A stretch of 64,000 nucleotides of DNA from Palaemon carinicauda (taxonomy: Eukaryota > Arthropoda > Malacostraca > Decapoda > Palaemonidae): positions 55,656,869 through 55,720,868 of the forward strand of contig NC_090746.1 in assembly GCF_036898095.1 (NCBI RefSeq). The letters are read 5' to 3'. Below are positions 50,936 through 63,971 of the stretch, piece by piece. The first letter of the stretch is position 1. The number at the start of each line of letters is the position of its first letter. Both the position numbers and the translations under genes were made by a program. The notes below the pieces were generated by a model, which saw only the letters and a program-made list of their open reading frames with translations, ran no database searches and was not told the DNA's origin.

Positions 50936-52777
50936 TCAGGAGAGGATTGTGTGCCTTCGTGCGTATAATTAAAACGAAAACAAGATTCATTATTTTCCTA
51001 AACCTCAAAGCCATGGCTGTTGCTCTAACAATCAAGAACATCCGAGACGTTCTTCAGGAAACCGAAATATCCTATATGCACGGTTGGTCGCTTTCGTCAA
51101 CGGTCGTTTTGGACCTTTTAGTTGTACGATGTGGTCGTCCTCTATCTTACTTCTTCCTGTTGTATTCCTCTCTTGCGTGCTTCTTAACGCACATGCTCGA
51201 TAATACGTCGATTGCCAAGATTACTTCAATAGGCCTCGAGGCGTCGAGGTCTCTGGACTAATGAATTAACATTGAATGCCCTTCATGAAAAATTCTTCGG
51301 CCCATTATCTTAGTTCGTCTCTCCCCCGCTGAGTTGTTGCAGAACCTCACGTCTCTTGCCTTCACGCATCAGGGAAATAGTAGGAAGAGGAAAGAATAAT
51401 TCATAACAGTGACTGCATCTTAATGGTATTGCTCTCCTTCTTTTCCCCTTATGCATGTGTATGTATGCATGAACGCAACAAAATGGTAAAAAAGAAAATC
51501 TGGATAAATTAGAAGCATATCATTGTTGATATGAATTTTACATGCGTATTATTTTTTTTCTTAGTAGGTTGGGAATATCGCAGGGTAGCCAAAGTGGGGA
51601 AACACATTTAAAAAAAAAATAAAAACACGTTTATCCCCAGTGCCATTGAGGGAGTTCCGTGTTCGCGAATGACTCTGCAAAGTTATTGCTAAAATCAGAG
51701 GTACTCCGTCGGCCTTACCTTGGTAGGAGAGTCCAGTCGACTCAGTTTGAGGTCGAGAACAAAGAAAAAGAGAAAAAGTGCAGTAGGGAAAAAAAGGTGG
51801 GTTGGTGCTGGTTGGGGGAAAAAATAAGGATACTGAAAATTATATAAAACACAAAGAGCGCCGAGGGAGAAGACGAGAATGAGGAGGTAAGGATAGCTGG
51901 TTGTCCCTGAAATGTTGTTGACTCGACAGAGGAGGAGGAGAATGAGGGAGTCCTTGAAGGATGTCCCTTCTCAGAGTCCTCTCGGCTCCTCCTGTTATCC
52001 CTCGAAAGCCTCCCTCTTAGGCTTCCTGACAATCGTCTTTGTATGAAGTACAAATACGACGATTCTCTTTCATGCAGTGATACATCGCTGCAGTTTTTAA
52101 TAAGAATATTGAAGCATATATTAAGATGTTTTAAATTTTTTCTCAATGTCTCTAGTTTAAATATAAATGTCGCTACTATAGACGAATTGATAAAAATAAA
52201 CTTTTTTCCACTTATACCTAACCTAACCAAAAACCAGGCCAGTGATGCTAAATGATACAGAACCAAGCTGTATCATATTGTACTACCGTTATCGAAAACT
52301 GTTCACGTTGGTGCATCGATGATTGGCAGGCGAGTGTGAAAAGGGCGTGTGTTTCAAGATCCCCTGACAATTCTCCCGCCACAGGTAGTCGTTAGAATCC
52401 TCTGTAGGGAGTGTAACCGCCATTTATGTCTAATTACAAAGGGTTTCACATTTCATGCCCGCAGTAGAAGTGAAGCCGCGTGGTAACACTTAAATCGGAC
52501 TCGCTCCAAAAGGCCCTGTAATGATGCTACCGTGATTTCGCAGCCATCCACGTGGGCGATCTCTGCGTGAATGCAATACTAGCAGCACATTTATGTGCAG
52601 GGACTGTTGTGATACAGTTATTGAAACTAGAAGGGTATAATAACATCAACAATAACCAGAAGAATAAACGTTTCTTGCTACACTTGACGTGATGGAATAC
52701 ACGGATAGTATAGTCAGCTGAAATTAATCGAAGAAAATCAGTATATATTGTGAAAGGATATTTTGAAAGAATGATCC
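50935..52777. other. Gene-free spacer with two weak coding candidates
   Basis: Candidates are the small plus-strand frame at 51,013-51,261 and a minus-strand Ser/Arg-rich stretch within the 174-codon frame 51,742-52,266. Neither has a recognised domain. The rest is ordinary AT-rich DNA. Confidence 0.5.
51013..51261 (+). other. Candidate small ORF, 82 codons, Kozak-like start
   Basis: The ATG at 51,013 sits in AAAGCCATGG, a good match to a general Kozak context. The frame begins MAVALTIKNIRDVLQE, holds a hydrophobic segment (PLSYFFLLYSSLACFL) and ends in TAA at 51,261. It is the distal part of a longer frame that runs through the preceding (CA)n-(TA)n tract, but only this part avoids repeat. 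Codon use is mixed, without clear bias. I recognise no family. A chance frame is more likely than a gene. Confidence 0.15.

Positions 52778-52839
<62 letters not shown>
52778..52839. repeat. Compound microsatellite (AT)n-(AG)n
   Basis: About 11 AT units join to about 20 AG units. Confidence 0.97.
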
Positions 52840-52843
<4 letters not shown>

Positions 52844-54790
52844 TCCAGTACACCAAAAATTATCCTCTCAGTTCAGAATTCTGATGCCCTATATAAATTG
52901 ACCCCTTCTAAGATTCCTGTGTCAGTAGTGATATATACCATGAGTATATGTTCCTCCAGTAATATTTAAGTTCATAAGTTCAATAGAAAGAATAAATTTT
53001 CTAACAGAAACGAGTCCCTGATAAGAATATTAGTGGGCTCATTAATATTTATTGTCTCATTGGGTTTAAACCTGTCGAAAGGAAGTTCACATTGAAACAT
53101 TTTACAATCTGTAAAGAACACACCCAATTTTGTCAAATAAAAGTTATATTAATACCATTAACGCACTTGAATGTTTTTAAATCTCTAAAATGACATTGGG
53201 TACCAGTCAAGGCAATCCAAAAGTGGGCTACCAGAGGACTTTGGGATTTTGAAGGTCTTTAATTCAGATGCAAATGGAGCAAGGTACAAGTTTTTTTTTT
53301 TTTTTATAAAAGTAACTGTTACATAAATCTGTTTACGGAAGCATTTAGCTAAAATACTTACGTCACTGATTAATACCAACGTATCATATGTAAGAACAAA
53401 GATTAACATGCCTTGTATTTGAATGACGTACAATAATGAAGTGCACTTGTGACTAGATTCATAAATAAAAAAAAAAGAAAAAAAAAAAGTAAGCGGCCGT
53501 CATCCCGGTGCCTCGGTCGGGTAAGAATCCTCAGCCGGGAGGAAGTTGCAGGGAACTTTCGCTATCACGTCAAAAAAATAAAAATAAAAAGAGGAGAAAA
53601 CCACGTCTGTATGGGAGCCATTTCCTCCCGACGTTGGAAGCAAAACATTTCCTTTTGGGAAGGTCTGTAATGACGGAAATCGTGGAAGGGAAGCTCCGCG
53701 TGACCACAAGTGGCGACAGTAATCATGACAGGTGGAAGGGACGAGACCAAGGGAAGGAATGGCCTGGGTCAGGATACCCGGAGGGAGTGGGTGGGCTATT
53801 GGAAGGGCGCTGTGTGAGAAGTAGAACGTGGGAGGAGATTTTGGAAGGGAGAGGCCCTTGGGAAGAAAGAGGGACGTTGAAAGGCTGGAAATCAACTGAG
53901 GATAAAATTTGTAATGTTTGGTAAGCATGAGAAACGTTCGAAAGACCCATTTTCAAGGACAGGAGGTCACAAAAGAATCTATGGGAATAAGTCAGGTTGC
54001 GATTTCTTGACGATATACTTTAACTATTTTCATGACGAATCTATAACAATAGCGCAAATTCGTAATTAAAATAAACGTATTAATAGATAAAATGTTGGTT
54101 GTATCAGCCGATACCAGGGTCAAACAAAGATATAACGTGTATATTAAAGCTTTGAAATGCAACATGGTATTAAACAAAACATGCATGTATTAAACATAAT
54201 GTGGAATTGAAAAAAAAAACAATGTTAATTATGTAGAAACGTAATTAAAAATGTTGCTTAAATCAGTTTATGATTTCAAATGATAATTGTTTACTGTATA
54301 TTCAATATATTTTCCATTAAAAATATCGATCACGCAATGCCAAGATTTTGTTGGCAAAAGAGGGGAAAATATAAAATAGTTCAGAGAACAAATGAATCTT
54401 CTCTTTTTTTTCCGCTGGTTTATTTTTAGACTTTAGTATGCTTATGTGTGACAGCGCTCAGACGCCCTTGAATTCCGAACAGGACTTATTTGTCGACCAG
54501 CTACTGTTTTAATGCCTCGTGTTTTCTGAGCATTAAATATTAATGCTTATTGAAAGGTTAATCAGATGCCCACAGACAAACTTTAAGGGCTTCTCTATTT
54601 TAGATATTTTAGAAGAAAATGAAAATAATAATGATTTAACCTATTATTATCTTTAATAGCTATATGCTGTCTTGTGCGCGGTTATATAAACAGAATTGGA
54701 AACATCTGGTGAAATACTGTTATGAATCAGTAGTTCTTAACATTAGGCCTAATATTAATCTTGAACAGGAGTGCGTTTTTATATACATAC
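52840..54790. other. Gene-free spacer with a GC-richer, doubly open patch
   Basis: No gene seen. At 53,500-53,928 both strands are open for about 140 codons (plus 53,508-53,924; minus 53,500-53,928) in a purine-rich, GC-richer patch. Neither product has a recognisable domain. A-rich and T-rich runs lie at 53,291-53,305 and 53,467-53,490. Confidence 0.55.

Positions 54791-54860
<70 letters not shown>
54791..54860. repeat. Compound microsatellite (TA)n-(TG)n
   Basis: About 11 TA units join to about 24 TG units. Confidence 0.97.
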
Positions 54861-54862
<2 letters not shown>

Positions 54863-55256
54863 AATATGCCTATGACAAAATTCCATAAGTTAATATTCAC
54901 AATGTATGTAAACGTACAAATATTAGATTTCGTTAGACAACTAAGTTTTAGATCTGGGTATCGGAAAAGCTTCACTATTTCATCACTTTCCAAATACTCT
55001 CCAGAGACCGCTACATTAACATTTAATAATAATAATAATAAAAAAAGGTTTAATCAGACATATTCCCTACTTTCGAAATCATATTCACCATTAAAAAGTC
55101 CATGGTATGATTCTTTCTTCCATTCCATTATTTTTTTTTTTTCTAAAAACGCCTTGTACTTTTTCCTATCTGCATCATTAACAGCTTAAATGCAGAATTT
55201 TAGAGCATGGAACGTAAATAACGCACCAAAATCTCAATATTCTTTACTACCATAAT

Positions 55257-55258
<2 letters not shown>
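54861..55258. other. Gene-free spacer
   Basis: No gene seen. A short AAT repeat (about 55,024-55,040) and a T12 run (55,130-55,141) are present. Confidence 0.6.

Positions 55259-55318
<60 letters not shown>
55259..55318. repeat. (GA)n microsatellite
   Basis: About 29 uninterrupted units. Confidence 0.97.
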
Positions 55319-55322
<4 letters not shown>

Positions 55323-56080
55323 AAAGATTGTATTATTGGTGGATTAATTCGGCTGAAAATAATAAGAGAAACAATACAAAGTTTGGCGCGTGGGAGGATA
55401 CTCCGCCAGTGTGTATCGAATTACTTTCAAAAATAGCAAGTGATTAACTTTCAAGTGTCAAGTTAAATGAGCAGGTGTACACGTCTGAGAGAGAGAGAGT
55501 GGGAAGCTCGTAATACGTATAGCATTCAACCATCATGACGGATGCATTGCATACTAGGAGTCTCCTGGGATGAGCAGGGTAAGTAAGCAAGGACCCTTCC
55601 CTCCCTCTCCCAGCCTCCAACAAATCCTTCCCCCCCCCCCCCTCTAGTGCACTTGAATGCTTCCGGGATAGGTATGTGTAAGTCAGGAAATACACACTGT
55701 AGTCCCTTCTTATCCCCTCTCTTTCTTCCTCTCTCATCAATTCCCTTACCCCTCCATTTCTTCCACTTAATAAATTACAGTCTTTTCCTTCTACGGTAAC
55801 TCAAATTCAATTTGCGTCAAACATGTTTATTTTTATAACTTCAAGTCTTATTCATACCGTCTAACAAAATAAAAATAAAACCCCCAACCAACTCTGGTGG
55901 AGGATCGTCCACCACTGTATTTGTTGAACATAAAAGCCCTATTATCGTTCCTGCCACCTGATGCCACCTACTTACCTACCTACCTACCCGGTTACCTACT
56001 CTTTTATAGGTGAATAATTACAAAACAGAACAACTACCGTCGGCACTAGCCACAGCTCTGCTGTACACCTGTTCCATTCA
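55319..56080. other. Gene-free spacer
   Basis: No gene seen. A C12 run lies near 55,630-55,641 and a (CTAC)-type repeat at about 55,969-55,987. Confidence 0.6.
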
Positions 56081-56388
56081 CCAATGATAAGTCAGCCTCT
56101 GATAAAGCGACGTTCTGATTGGATAGGAAAGGAAACCAATGAGCGGGGCAGTTACAATAGCGGATGCGCAGCTTCTTTGTACGTAAGAAGACGAGAGTGA
56201 ACGAACGGGTCCAAGGTCTTCCACATTTGGACGAGTCTTTCAGGATTTTGCAAAGGCTTTCGTGCGCGATGGAAAGTCTCCCGCTCACCGCATCGGGATT
56301 TCCGTCCTTACGAACTCGCGCCTTAAGGAACGGGAAGTGGGCCTTGAACGTAACTCGCCTCTGCGTTACATTCATTTGGCGGGTAAAA
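56081..56388 (+). promoter_or_regulatory. Candidate CpG-rich promoter with three CCAAT boxes and an E2F-like site
   Basis: CCAAT at 56,081-56,085, its reverse ATTGG at 56,118-56,122 and CCAAT at 56,136-56,140 lie within 60 bp, spaced about 37 and 18 bp. Just after them is GAGCGGGGC. An E2F-like TTTGGCGGGTAAAA is at 56,375-56,388. Closely spaced CCAAT boxes are a known mark of NF-Y-dependent, often TATA-less, housekeeping or cell-cycle promoters. From about 56,090 to 56,420 the DNA is CpG-richer than the surroundings. Frames are open on both strands here (plus 56,164-56,760, 198 codons; minus 56,046-56,375, 109 codons), and the plus frame turns into Ser/Tyr/Pro low complexity. A GGCGG|GTAAAA string could be a weak donor. 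Orientation and target are unknown. Confidence 0.3.
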
Positions 56389-57289
<901 letters not shown>

Positions 57290-58109
57290 ATGAGTACATA
57301 CACTAATCGTCATATTTTGAATTTAACAAAGTGTTGTTATTACATTATGATCAATTCATTTCTAGAGAGTAAATTCAATAAACAAATGAAGCATTACACT
57401 CACTTAAAACCTACGGTGCTTGCTCTGCAGAGTTCACTTACCTACTCAATCAAATTTATTATAAACTAAACAAAATTAAGACGGTACAGTTTTGTTTATT
57501 CAATCAAGTTGAAAATCAAAGAATATAGAAAATCAGAATGATGTTTTAGCTTTCGGATAAATGGAACTAAAATGTAAAAATATTGGCTGTAAAAAGAGTA
57601 ATTTCAAAAGAATTGCAAGCTTTTTTGGCCATTATATTTCTGTTATAAGAAACAGACTCAGAAGCGATTTTCATAGGTTAATATAAAGTTCTCCGAGGAG
57701 GGTTATAACTGATTTTGATGTTAAACAATTAGGAGAATGTGAGAGGCTTTTCCTGGCGTTAATTTTAGCACTTTTTTTTTTTTTATTTACGACGATTACA
57801 AGATTAAAATAGGTCTTATTTAAATGTTATTACATGAGGAAGGGCTTAACAGAATTACTTTATATCATGTAAATGAAAATAAAACGATATCTTTCTGTAG
57901 ATAATATCAGGAAAATGTAAAGAACTGATATTTCTTACTTTTACTTATTCAATAATATAATCACCAGATGTATCTAAAGAAAGAGAACAAAGAAACTGCA
58001 ACATAGACGAGATAAAAAGAGTTATGGATAAACGGTTGAAATTACTTCATAAACTTACATGAATGCTATTGAAACAATGCACAGTTAGAATATGGTGGTT
58101 TCCACACTC

Positions 58110-58111
<2 letters not shown>
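57290..58111. other. Gene-free AT-rich spacer
   Basis: No gene seen; a T13-type run lies near 57,772-57,784. Confidence 0.7.
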
Positions 58112-58181
<70 letters not shown>

Positions 58182-58222
58182 TAGATAAAACGAGTTTAAG
58201 GAGTTTCACATTGTGCGCGCTC

Positions 58223-58276
<54 letters not shown>
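58112..58276. repeat. Two (GA)n tracts in a diverged tandem duplication
   Basis: Tracts at 58,112-58,178 and 58,225-58,276, 113 bp apart start to start. The flank after the first (AGATAAAACGAGTTTAAGGAG) and after the second (AGATAACAAGGGTTTGACGAG) agree at 16 of 21 positions. The unit therefore seems to be a tract plus its 3' flank, duplicated and then diverged. Confidence 0.85.
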
Positions 58277-58278
<2 letters not shown>

Positions 58279-58614
58279 TTACAGATAACAAGGGTTTGAC
58301 GAGTAAGGATGCCCAGTTATGAGTGGCTTTTGTTGAGCCACAATGAGTGTGTGAACGTCCCTGCAAGGGTCAGCTGGGGCCAGGTCTCCCAGCATACAAG
58401 ATAGATGGTGACATTTCACACCGTACAAGTCAGAAGAACGCCGCCAAAGGTTAAGTCGGTACAGTGAGAGTCTCGGCTTTAAATGTTTCAGCGGGAGATA
58501 CTCCTTTTGGAAAGTGGTCAGGAGCGCTCATCCTCCATATTTCATTTCCCATCAAGACAAAGCTTTGAAAGATACCGAAGCTCTGGTGGATGAATTGGAT
58601 GGGTCACGTCAAAC

Positions 58615-58617
<3 letters not shown>
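58277..58617. other. Gene-free spacer
   Basis: No gene seen. The GTGGCT-N7-AGCCAC string near 58,323-58,341 is a short inverted repeat. Confidence 0.55.

Positions 58618-58686
<69 letters not shown>
58618..58686. repeat. (GA)n microsatellite
   Basis: About 34 uninterrupted units. Confidence 0.97.
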
Positions 58687-58689
<3 letters not shown>

Positions 58690-59157
58690 AACCAAACATT
58701 ATTTATGTTTTCTTTGTGCAAGGGAATCTTGATGGCCTCTCTAGAAATGTCACTATCAACCGATCATAGATTGTGTAGGAAGATAAGATTATTTAGATTA
58801 TCTTTATTTTCGTCTACTACGAACAATTACTGGCTTTTTAGTAACTAGTTATATGTACCATTATTATTTTCATTATAATAATGATTGTTGCAGTGCACCA
58901 GAGTGTTTTTCTACTATAAGTCAAAATAACACCATAATTTTTCTCCGTGAAAGACATTCTTACACATGAGAGCGAATACAATATTTTTACAGTTTTATAA
59001 TGACTAAATTTTCATTATTCCACATTCTTATGAAATTTCTCTACTATCTGGCATTTGAAGGACTGACTGGTTGTCTTGTGGCAGATCTTCGAGATATATC
59101 AGTGGTGTTGAACGGAATGTTATGTAGGAGGGGGTAAAATTATTTATTTATTCATTT
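58687..59157. other. Gene-free AT-rich spacer
   Basis: No gene and no notable repeat seen. Confidence 0.65.
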
Positions 59158-59161
59158 ATAT

Positions 59162-59218
<57 letters not shown>

Positions 59219-59293
59219 TTATATATATATATCTATATATATATATATATATATATCTATATATATACATATATATATATTTATATATATATA

Positions 59294-59384
<91 letters not shown>

Positions 59385-59392
59385 GTGTGTGT
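59158..59392. repeat. AT higher-order repeat with about 62-bp period
   Basis: A unit carrying TACATATATATATATTTA and TATATATATCTATA is repeated, with equivalent ACAT positions near 59,206 and 59,268. The 3' half is pure TA. Confidence 0.9.
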
Positions 59393-60279
59393 GTTTCTGG
59401 GTTTGTTATAGTTAATATAATACACGCTTGCCTAACAAATGTAGTTTTATCTCAAAAGAGACAGACTTTAATAGCAATTGATTTTATAGTTTATCTGCAC
59501 AGAATTATAAAAAATTAACAGGTTCTTGACTGAAAGAAAAGAACTGAAAATATAGATTCACTGGAAGCTTGTCTCTTTTAAAGAAAAGAAAAATAGCAAA
59601 AGCAAGTTATTTACTGCACCCATGTTCCATAGAGAAAGGAAGAACTAAGCGTGTAACCATAAATCAAAATGACGCTCATTGTGCAAGTGGTGGGATCAGA
59701 GACAACCGTAAATCCATTAGTAAGTATAGTATCACGCACAGGGTTCAAATAAGGGACCCAGGCACGCCAGGAGATCGTAAAAAGACCCTCTAATGGGATT
59801 GCTGAGCCTAGCATAAATGGGGACATTGCCTCTCCTTTTTCGCCGAAATTTACCGAAGATTTCTGCGGAGAGTACTTCGTAATGGAACCATTATGTGGTT
59901 CTAGTGGGACATTGGCCGTCAGACCTGAAAGGTCCATGATCAATAACATTCGTTTCGTCATTCAGTTGTCTGGTAATCCAGTGGGTTTAGAGCCATTTAC
60001 AATGGCTGTTGTATGTCGAATGGCAGGGGACTGCAACCATTCTCTTTTCCTTTGTGGAATAAAGAGAGATAAGTGAATCATCCAAAATATGAGCTGTACA
60101 GTTTTGTCATTGTTCCTCTAATTCTATATTGATGCCTCATCGGCAATAACAGTTATCATTCATTCGGTTGGATCTGGCTGTATATTTTTTAAAAAGAACA
60201 AATGAATCAGGTTTTATTTGGAGGCGGGCCAAGAAGGCTAGAAATAGGTACTGTACCTCGAAAGTTCAATTATGGTTAG

Positions 60280-60283
<4 letters not shown>
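59393..60283. other. Spacer with GC-balanced block, possible old mobile-element remnant
   Basis: At 59,600-60,080 base composition is more balanced than the flanks. A 116-codon minus frame (59,611-59,961) overlaps 74- and 64-codon plus frames (59,569-59,793; 59,882-60,076). I recognise no domain in any of them. Such blocks between microsatellites here are often dispersed repeats, but I found no second copy in the window. Confidence 0.4.

Positions 60284-60354
<71 letters not shown>
60284..60354. repeat. (GA)n microsatellite
   Basis: About 35 uninterrupted units; one of the longest pure GA tracts. Confidence 0.97.
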
Positions 60355-60355
<1 letters not shown>

Positions 60356-61167
60356 AGATCAACAATTTCTTTTTTAATCTTTGGAACATCATCGATGACA
60401 CATTTCGTCAACACAAATTGTTTGCGGATAACGCAATCGATTTGTCAGTTGCTGTACTGGATGTATGCCTTACAAGTTTCAGTCAAGTCCCGAATGCCAG
60501 ACTAGAATATCTTGGTGTAATTAATACATTAATTTATATTATTTCCCAAGTAAGGACTGGGCGACTTAAAAAAAAAAAACTGGGGATTCATTCTCTTTTA
60601 ACTTATTTGTATGGAATTTAGACTATACATAGTTTAGCTGAATTTCTGCATTCTAAAAGGCATGTTATTTTTTATAGATAATTTAATTTCTTTAACTATA
60701 AGGGAGTAGATGCTCTTTTCCAACGAAAACAGATTAAAGTTGAAGGCAGGAGTTCCAAGAGAGGAGGTCATTACTATTCAACAAGAATGGAATAGGAAAA
60801 TTGATTCACATGATATTTTTGTAGCCCATGGAAAGAGCTCCGTTACTGCGTCGTAATAAATAAAAAAAAAAAATTACTTTTATTTTACTGACTTATTTTT
60901 ACTTTAGATTTGTAAAGAAAGAAACTAAACGTCCTACGATTTTCGTGTACGTGGAGCTATTTTTCCTCCCCACTTGGCGAAAACTCATTTAATATAACAA
61001 AAACATATTATGCTAGCTAACACTGGGTGATTTTAGTGTGTCTGGTCACGATAAATATATAGAAATATCCCTTGATATTTTTCTCCTAATATAAATTTAT
61101 ATATTATGTAAAAAAAACAACTTCATAGAACTCATGAGATATGTATCATTAACATATTATGAGTGAC

Positions 61168-61169
<2 letters not shown>
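60355..61169. other. Gene-free AT-rich spacer
   Basis: No gene seen; A-rich runs near 60,570-60,580 and 60,862-60,873. Confidence 0.65.
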
Positions 61170-61252
<83 letters not shown>

Positions 61253-61257
61253 ATAAC

Positions 61258-61294
<37 letters not shown>

Positions 61295-61295
61295 T
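61170..61295. repeat. Compound microsatellite (CA)n-(TA)n
   Basis: About 15 CA units, then TA units with CTATAACTA and TTTA breaks, ending in a short TG remnant. Confidence 0.97.
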
Positions 61296-63575
61296 ATGTG
61301 TGTTGGTGGTATGTGAGAGAGGGAAGGAGAGAAAGGTGTGGATGGGGTGAAATGGGGGTACAACTGGCGTCCAGATTGTACCATGGGTGGGGGTGGGGGT
61401 GGTATGCAACGGTTCCGAGGTACGGCTTGTTTCGCTCCCTTCTACCCGGAAGTAGTGTAGTCACAATCAATAACACCCACAGCAACATAACCGTCTCCAC
61501 CTACACCCTCCCCACTCGACGTAACCAAGCACACACACATAAACACTACCTATTTTTACCTTATTTGCTTCCGCTCTATTGTAATTGTCCATGGATCTTC
61601 TCGTCTGACAAAAAGCCTTCGCCATTTGCCTTATCAGGTAGAGAGGAAATCGGCTCAGCAGACACTTCGGGGGAAAGTACTGCGTGTGTCCTCCAAGTTT
61701 AATCTCTCCTGATAGCGTATTTGTTTGTCTTTTCACTTCCTTATTTCTTTCTTTGTCCTGATTTCTTTGTAAGAATTAAGTACTTTTCAACTACCATATT
61801 TTCAAGTCTTTTTTTTGTGTGCATCACCTTGATATCTTCCCAAAATATATCAAGGGTATATTCGCAGTTTTAATGCTCATATTTTTCAACATTTAAAACG
61901 CATGAAAATATATATTTTCGAGATATTTAATCTTCAATTGTGTAAAGAAGATCGTCAGCGCGATATTTAATTCATTAAAAAAAACTAGGTACTTAAAGCT
62001 ACACTTTCCTAATGAACTGTAAGTTGTTACGTAAGGTGAAACTATACGATTGAAAACCTTTGTTCCGCACTCTGAACATAATTCCTCATGGAGAAGAGAA
62101 AGGAAAAAATTCCCACTTTGAATGAGGAAAGGAAAGTCTTATGTTGTCATCGTTTATAAGTGTTCTTGTTTGTTTTAACAACTTAAGTGTGTGTAAGCAA
62201 GCAGCAAATTTAGAAGAAATTGTTTCAAAGGAATTTCTTCAAACTAATTCTTTTTTCATCAATCAGTTTCAGCCAATATCGTTCTAAGCGATCTTGGTAA
62301 ATAGTATTTAAATGTTTCTACCTAAATTACTTTAGTAGGTAATAGATAAAATAAGTCGTGTTTTAGAATGATATTTGCCAGTTGAAGTTGTTAGTTGGAA
62401 AATAATGTAACCTATATATTCTGTTTTAAGTGACGTTCAAAATAGATTAACCAAAAACTATATTTTTGATATTTCATCATCAAGAAAAAAACTAAATTTT
62501 CCCCTCTCTCAATAGGAAGCAGTTGGAGTGTAAACTTCAAGTGTTTCTCATGTCAATTTGTTTTTTATCCTACCTAGTAGAGATGACAGGCGGGCAGGTG
62601 CACTTAGCCTACCTGTGCCATTCTATTCCTATACTTTAATTCTCAGAAGATCTTGTGTACATTGTCAGTTGACCCAGTGGCACCATTGCTCTCGCATACC
62701 GAACTGGGATCGACATTCGGTGTAGCGTGGAAGGAGCAACATTAACCCTGGCCAAAGTTTATCTTCATTTGCCTACCTTATGTCAGTGAAGTATATTTGA
62801 GTAGTATACATTGCATTTAATTCATTCTAACTACCGCTGATATTGAGTTGTTTGCGTATTGAATTGTCGCTATATCGTCAGTACTCATCGTAACTGTAAT
62901 ACTTATACGAAAATGCTAAAAAATTCACGTGCGTAATATCACAACAGACTGAATTTGAGTTTACTACCCTCGTCCTATTTCTCAGCATATTATTAATATT
63001 CCTTTTATTCCTTTTTATATTCTCGTTCGTAAAACTAGCACAACCGTTATCACAATATTGGGCTCTTTTTTATTACCGCTTTTACTATTTCTCTTTGCAG
63101 AAAGACGATGTAAACGTCAGATACCTTACATTATATCTTTACATCCAAACCGGTGAGGGAGCTTTGAATACACTTCTTTTTGTTCGGTGCGAGTTATGAC
63201 GTCAGCATTTCATCAGGGTTATTAATATATCTTAAATCTATGAAAAACGCGTTCGTTTGAAGTAGGTCATCCTATGCTTACGGTTTCCGCTGTAATTAAT
63301 ACGAGTTTCAATGAAATGTGCTCTCGGCATTTCATTACAGCAAAGAGCCTTAGTAAAAGGGCAACCTCAAATTGTTAATAATGAACATCTGCTTTTAATT
63401 ATATTCAGAAAAATGTCACTAATGACTTTTCAGTTTTTGTTTAAAATTATGTTTGTTGATGCTTCCGGTATGGTCACATTTAATTGCAAAGGATTACTTC
63501 ATGCTACCAAAAAACATTTCACATATCCAGAGTACATACCATTCAAAACACATATATATTGTATATATGCATCTT
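61296..63575. other. Long gene-free spacer
   Basis: No gene seen over 2.3 kb. A GC-richer patch at about 61,320-61,700 keeps a 179-codon frame (61,163-61,702) open, but its first half is translated CA/TA repeat and the rest has no recognisable domain. An exact CRE octamer is at 63,197-63,204. A 99-codon plus frame (63,311-63,610) has no motif and its end runs into family 2. Confidence 0.6.
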
Positions 63576-63860
<285 letters not shown>

Positions 63861-63879
63861 TGACGGCTCGCGTACTTTA

Positions 63880-63880
63880 G

Positions 63881-63969
<89 letters not shown>
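63880..63969. repeat. (TA)n microsatellite
   Basis: TA tract with one GT step near the window end, about 25 bp beyond family 2 copy B. Confidence 0.97.

Positions 63970-63971
<2 letters not shown>

Noticed and set aside
50689..51261. 190-codon frame as a single gene
   Set aside because: Its middle is translated (CA)n-(TA)n. Only the distal 82 codons were kept as a weak candidate.
53500..53928. About 140-codon frames on both strands
   Set aside because: Both strands open in a GC-richer, purine-biased patch; no domain in either and no reason to prefer one.
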